Assembly (NCBI GenBank): GCA_016191435.1
Contig: JACPOQ010000046.1
Span: forward strand, 234,946 to 298,945
Direction of reading: 5' to 3'
DNA length: 64,000 nt
From: Chloroflexota bacterium
GTDB lineage: Bacteria; Chloroflexota; Dehalococcoidia; Tepidiformales; Tepidiformaceae
Part shown: in pieces, positions 63,389 through 64,000 of the stretch
Layout: every line of letters starts with the position of its first letter
How positions within the stretch are numbered: the first letter of the stretch is position 1
The notes under the pieces: generated by a model
What the model saw: the letters and a program-made list of their open reading frames with translations, nothing else
Database searches by the model: none
What the model was told of the DNA's origin: nothing
Program-made: the position numbers and the translations under genes

Positions 63389-64000
63389 TATGGGGAGGTG
63401 ATCGACGAAGGGGCCACCCGCTCACGGTTTGCCGCGGTGGCGCCCCTGGTCGACGAGCGTGCCCGCCGGCTGTTCGCCGGGACCGAGGCGGCGACGCTCG
63501 GGCGTGGCGGTATCTCGGCCGTCGCACGGGCCACGGGCCTCGCCCGGACGACCGTCCAGCGTGGCGTCGCCGATGTGCGGGCGGGCGCGGCCGGACGCAG
63601 CGGCCGGGTCCGGCGGGAAGGTGCCGGTCGGCCACGTGCGACCGAGCGCGATGTGACGCTGCGGCAGGACCTTGAGGCGTTGATCGAGCCAACCAGTCGC
63701 GGGGATCCGGAGTCGCCCCTGCGCTGGACGTGCAAGAGCGTCCGCAAGCTGGCGGCAGAGCTTGGACGAAAGGGTCACCTGGTCAGCCACCAGACGGTGT
63801 CGGAGCTGCTTCAGGACATGGGCTACAGCCTGCAGGCGAACCGCAAAGTCCTGGAGGGCAGCAGGCACCCCGACCGCAACGCCCAGTTCGCCTACCTCAA
63901 CGAAGCCGTCCAGTTGCAACTGGCGCTGGGGGAACCGGTGATCTCGGTGGACACCAAGAAAAAGGAACTGGTGGGTCCGTTCCGCAATAGCGGTAAGGAG
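63362..64000 (+). mobile_element. ISAzo13-type insertion sequence, left part
   Basis: Contains the transposase gene running off the window. The left end is probably near 63362, judged from TAACG-ATA-CGTTA (63375-63387) just before the transposase start; the exact end and any target duplication cannot be set because the right end is not here. Confidence 0.65.
63398..64000 (+). CDS. ISAzo13-family transposase, N-terminal part
   Basis: Open at the right edge: 201 codons with no stop. IDEGATRSRFAAVAPLVDER, GGISAVARATGLARTTVQRG (HTH), then GDPESPLRWTCKSVRKLAAE, SLQANRKVLEGSRHPDRNAQ and VISVDTKKKELVGPFRNSGK are hallmarks of the ISAzo13 (DDE) family; VISVDTKKKELVG carries the first catalytic Asp. 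Start GTG at 63398, right behind GGGGAG. Confidence 0.88.
   Translation, partial: MIDEGATRSRFAAVAPLVDERARRLFAGTEAATLGRGGISAVARATGLARTTVQRGVADVRAGAAGRSGRVRREGAGRPRATERDVTLRQDLEALIEPTSRGDPESPLRWTCKSVRKLAAELGRKGHLVSHQTVSELLQDMGYSLQANRKVLEGSRHPDRNAQFAYLNEAVQLQLALGEPVISVDTKKKELVGPFRNSGKE

Overview
The window is GC-rich bacterial chromosome, most likely from the phylum Chloroflexota (perhaps a Dehalococcoidia/Tepidiforma-like lineage). This placement is an inference from gene content: a perfect CIRCE element before hrcA-grpE-dnaK, F420/FMN- and luciferase-type oxidoreductases, CoA-transferases, inositol phosphate synthase, frequent GTG starts and many 1-8 nt gene overlaps. No rRNA gene is present to test it.

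Layout. 0-1.1 kb: rpsF-ssb. 1.8-6.2 kb: enoyl-CoA hydratase family, Ldh2-type dehydrogenase, two PNPOx-like flavoproteins and a PPK2 polyphosphate kinase. 6.3-9.3 kb: the classic block tRNA-Thr, tRNA-Tyr, tRNA-Thr, tuf, rpmG, secE, nusG, closed by a bidirectional terminator instead of continuing into rplK. 9.5-13.3 kb: isocitrate/isopropylmalate-type dehydrogenase, an FmdB zinc ribbon/translin/SIR2-like operon and a GNAT. 13.4-24.9 kb: an exopolysaccharide locus. Eight overlapping minus-strand genes encode the priming glycosyltransferase, three glycosyltransferases, GDP-L-fucose synthesis (gmd, fcl), a flippase and a polymerase; a BY-kinase/co-polymerase and a surface protein diverge from them. 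25-27.3 kb: phosphodiesterase family, DinB, cyclophilin and SHOCT. 27.4-30.4 kb: an AT-richer island of hypotheticals and a DUF262-HNH protein. 30.5-34.3 kb: CIRCE, hrcA, grpE, dnaK without dnaJ. 34.3-37.3 kb: Uma2, RmuC and an odd pair of exported proteins. 37.5-47 kb: M20 peptidase, EAL-HDOD protein, a two-ATPase/two-permease ABC set, CoA-transferase and a luciferase-like oxidoreductase. 47.2-51.3 kb: P1B ATPase with a hemerythrin tail, and a beta-CASP nuclease.

51.4-59.1 kb looks like a regulon. A Crp/Fnr regulator lies among two ThDP enzymes, an SDR, a DUF2249 gene and an NnrS-like gene, and four copies of a TGAC-N4-GTCA palindrome (two exact, two with one mismatch) lie in their promoter regions. 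This points to nitric oxide or redox control.

59.4-62.4 kb holds the most unusual pair: inositol-3-phosphate synthase and SAICAR synthase (PurC), each with an N-terminal DNA-binding helix-turn-helix and each preceded by a perfect palindrome. They look like candidate self-regulating (trigger-type) metabolic enzymes. The window ends in debris: an HNH remnant with a frameshift, and a hypothetical gene whose end is supplied by an ISAzo13-type insertion sequence running off the right edge.
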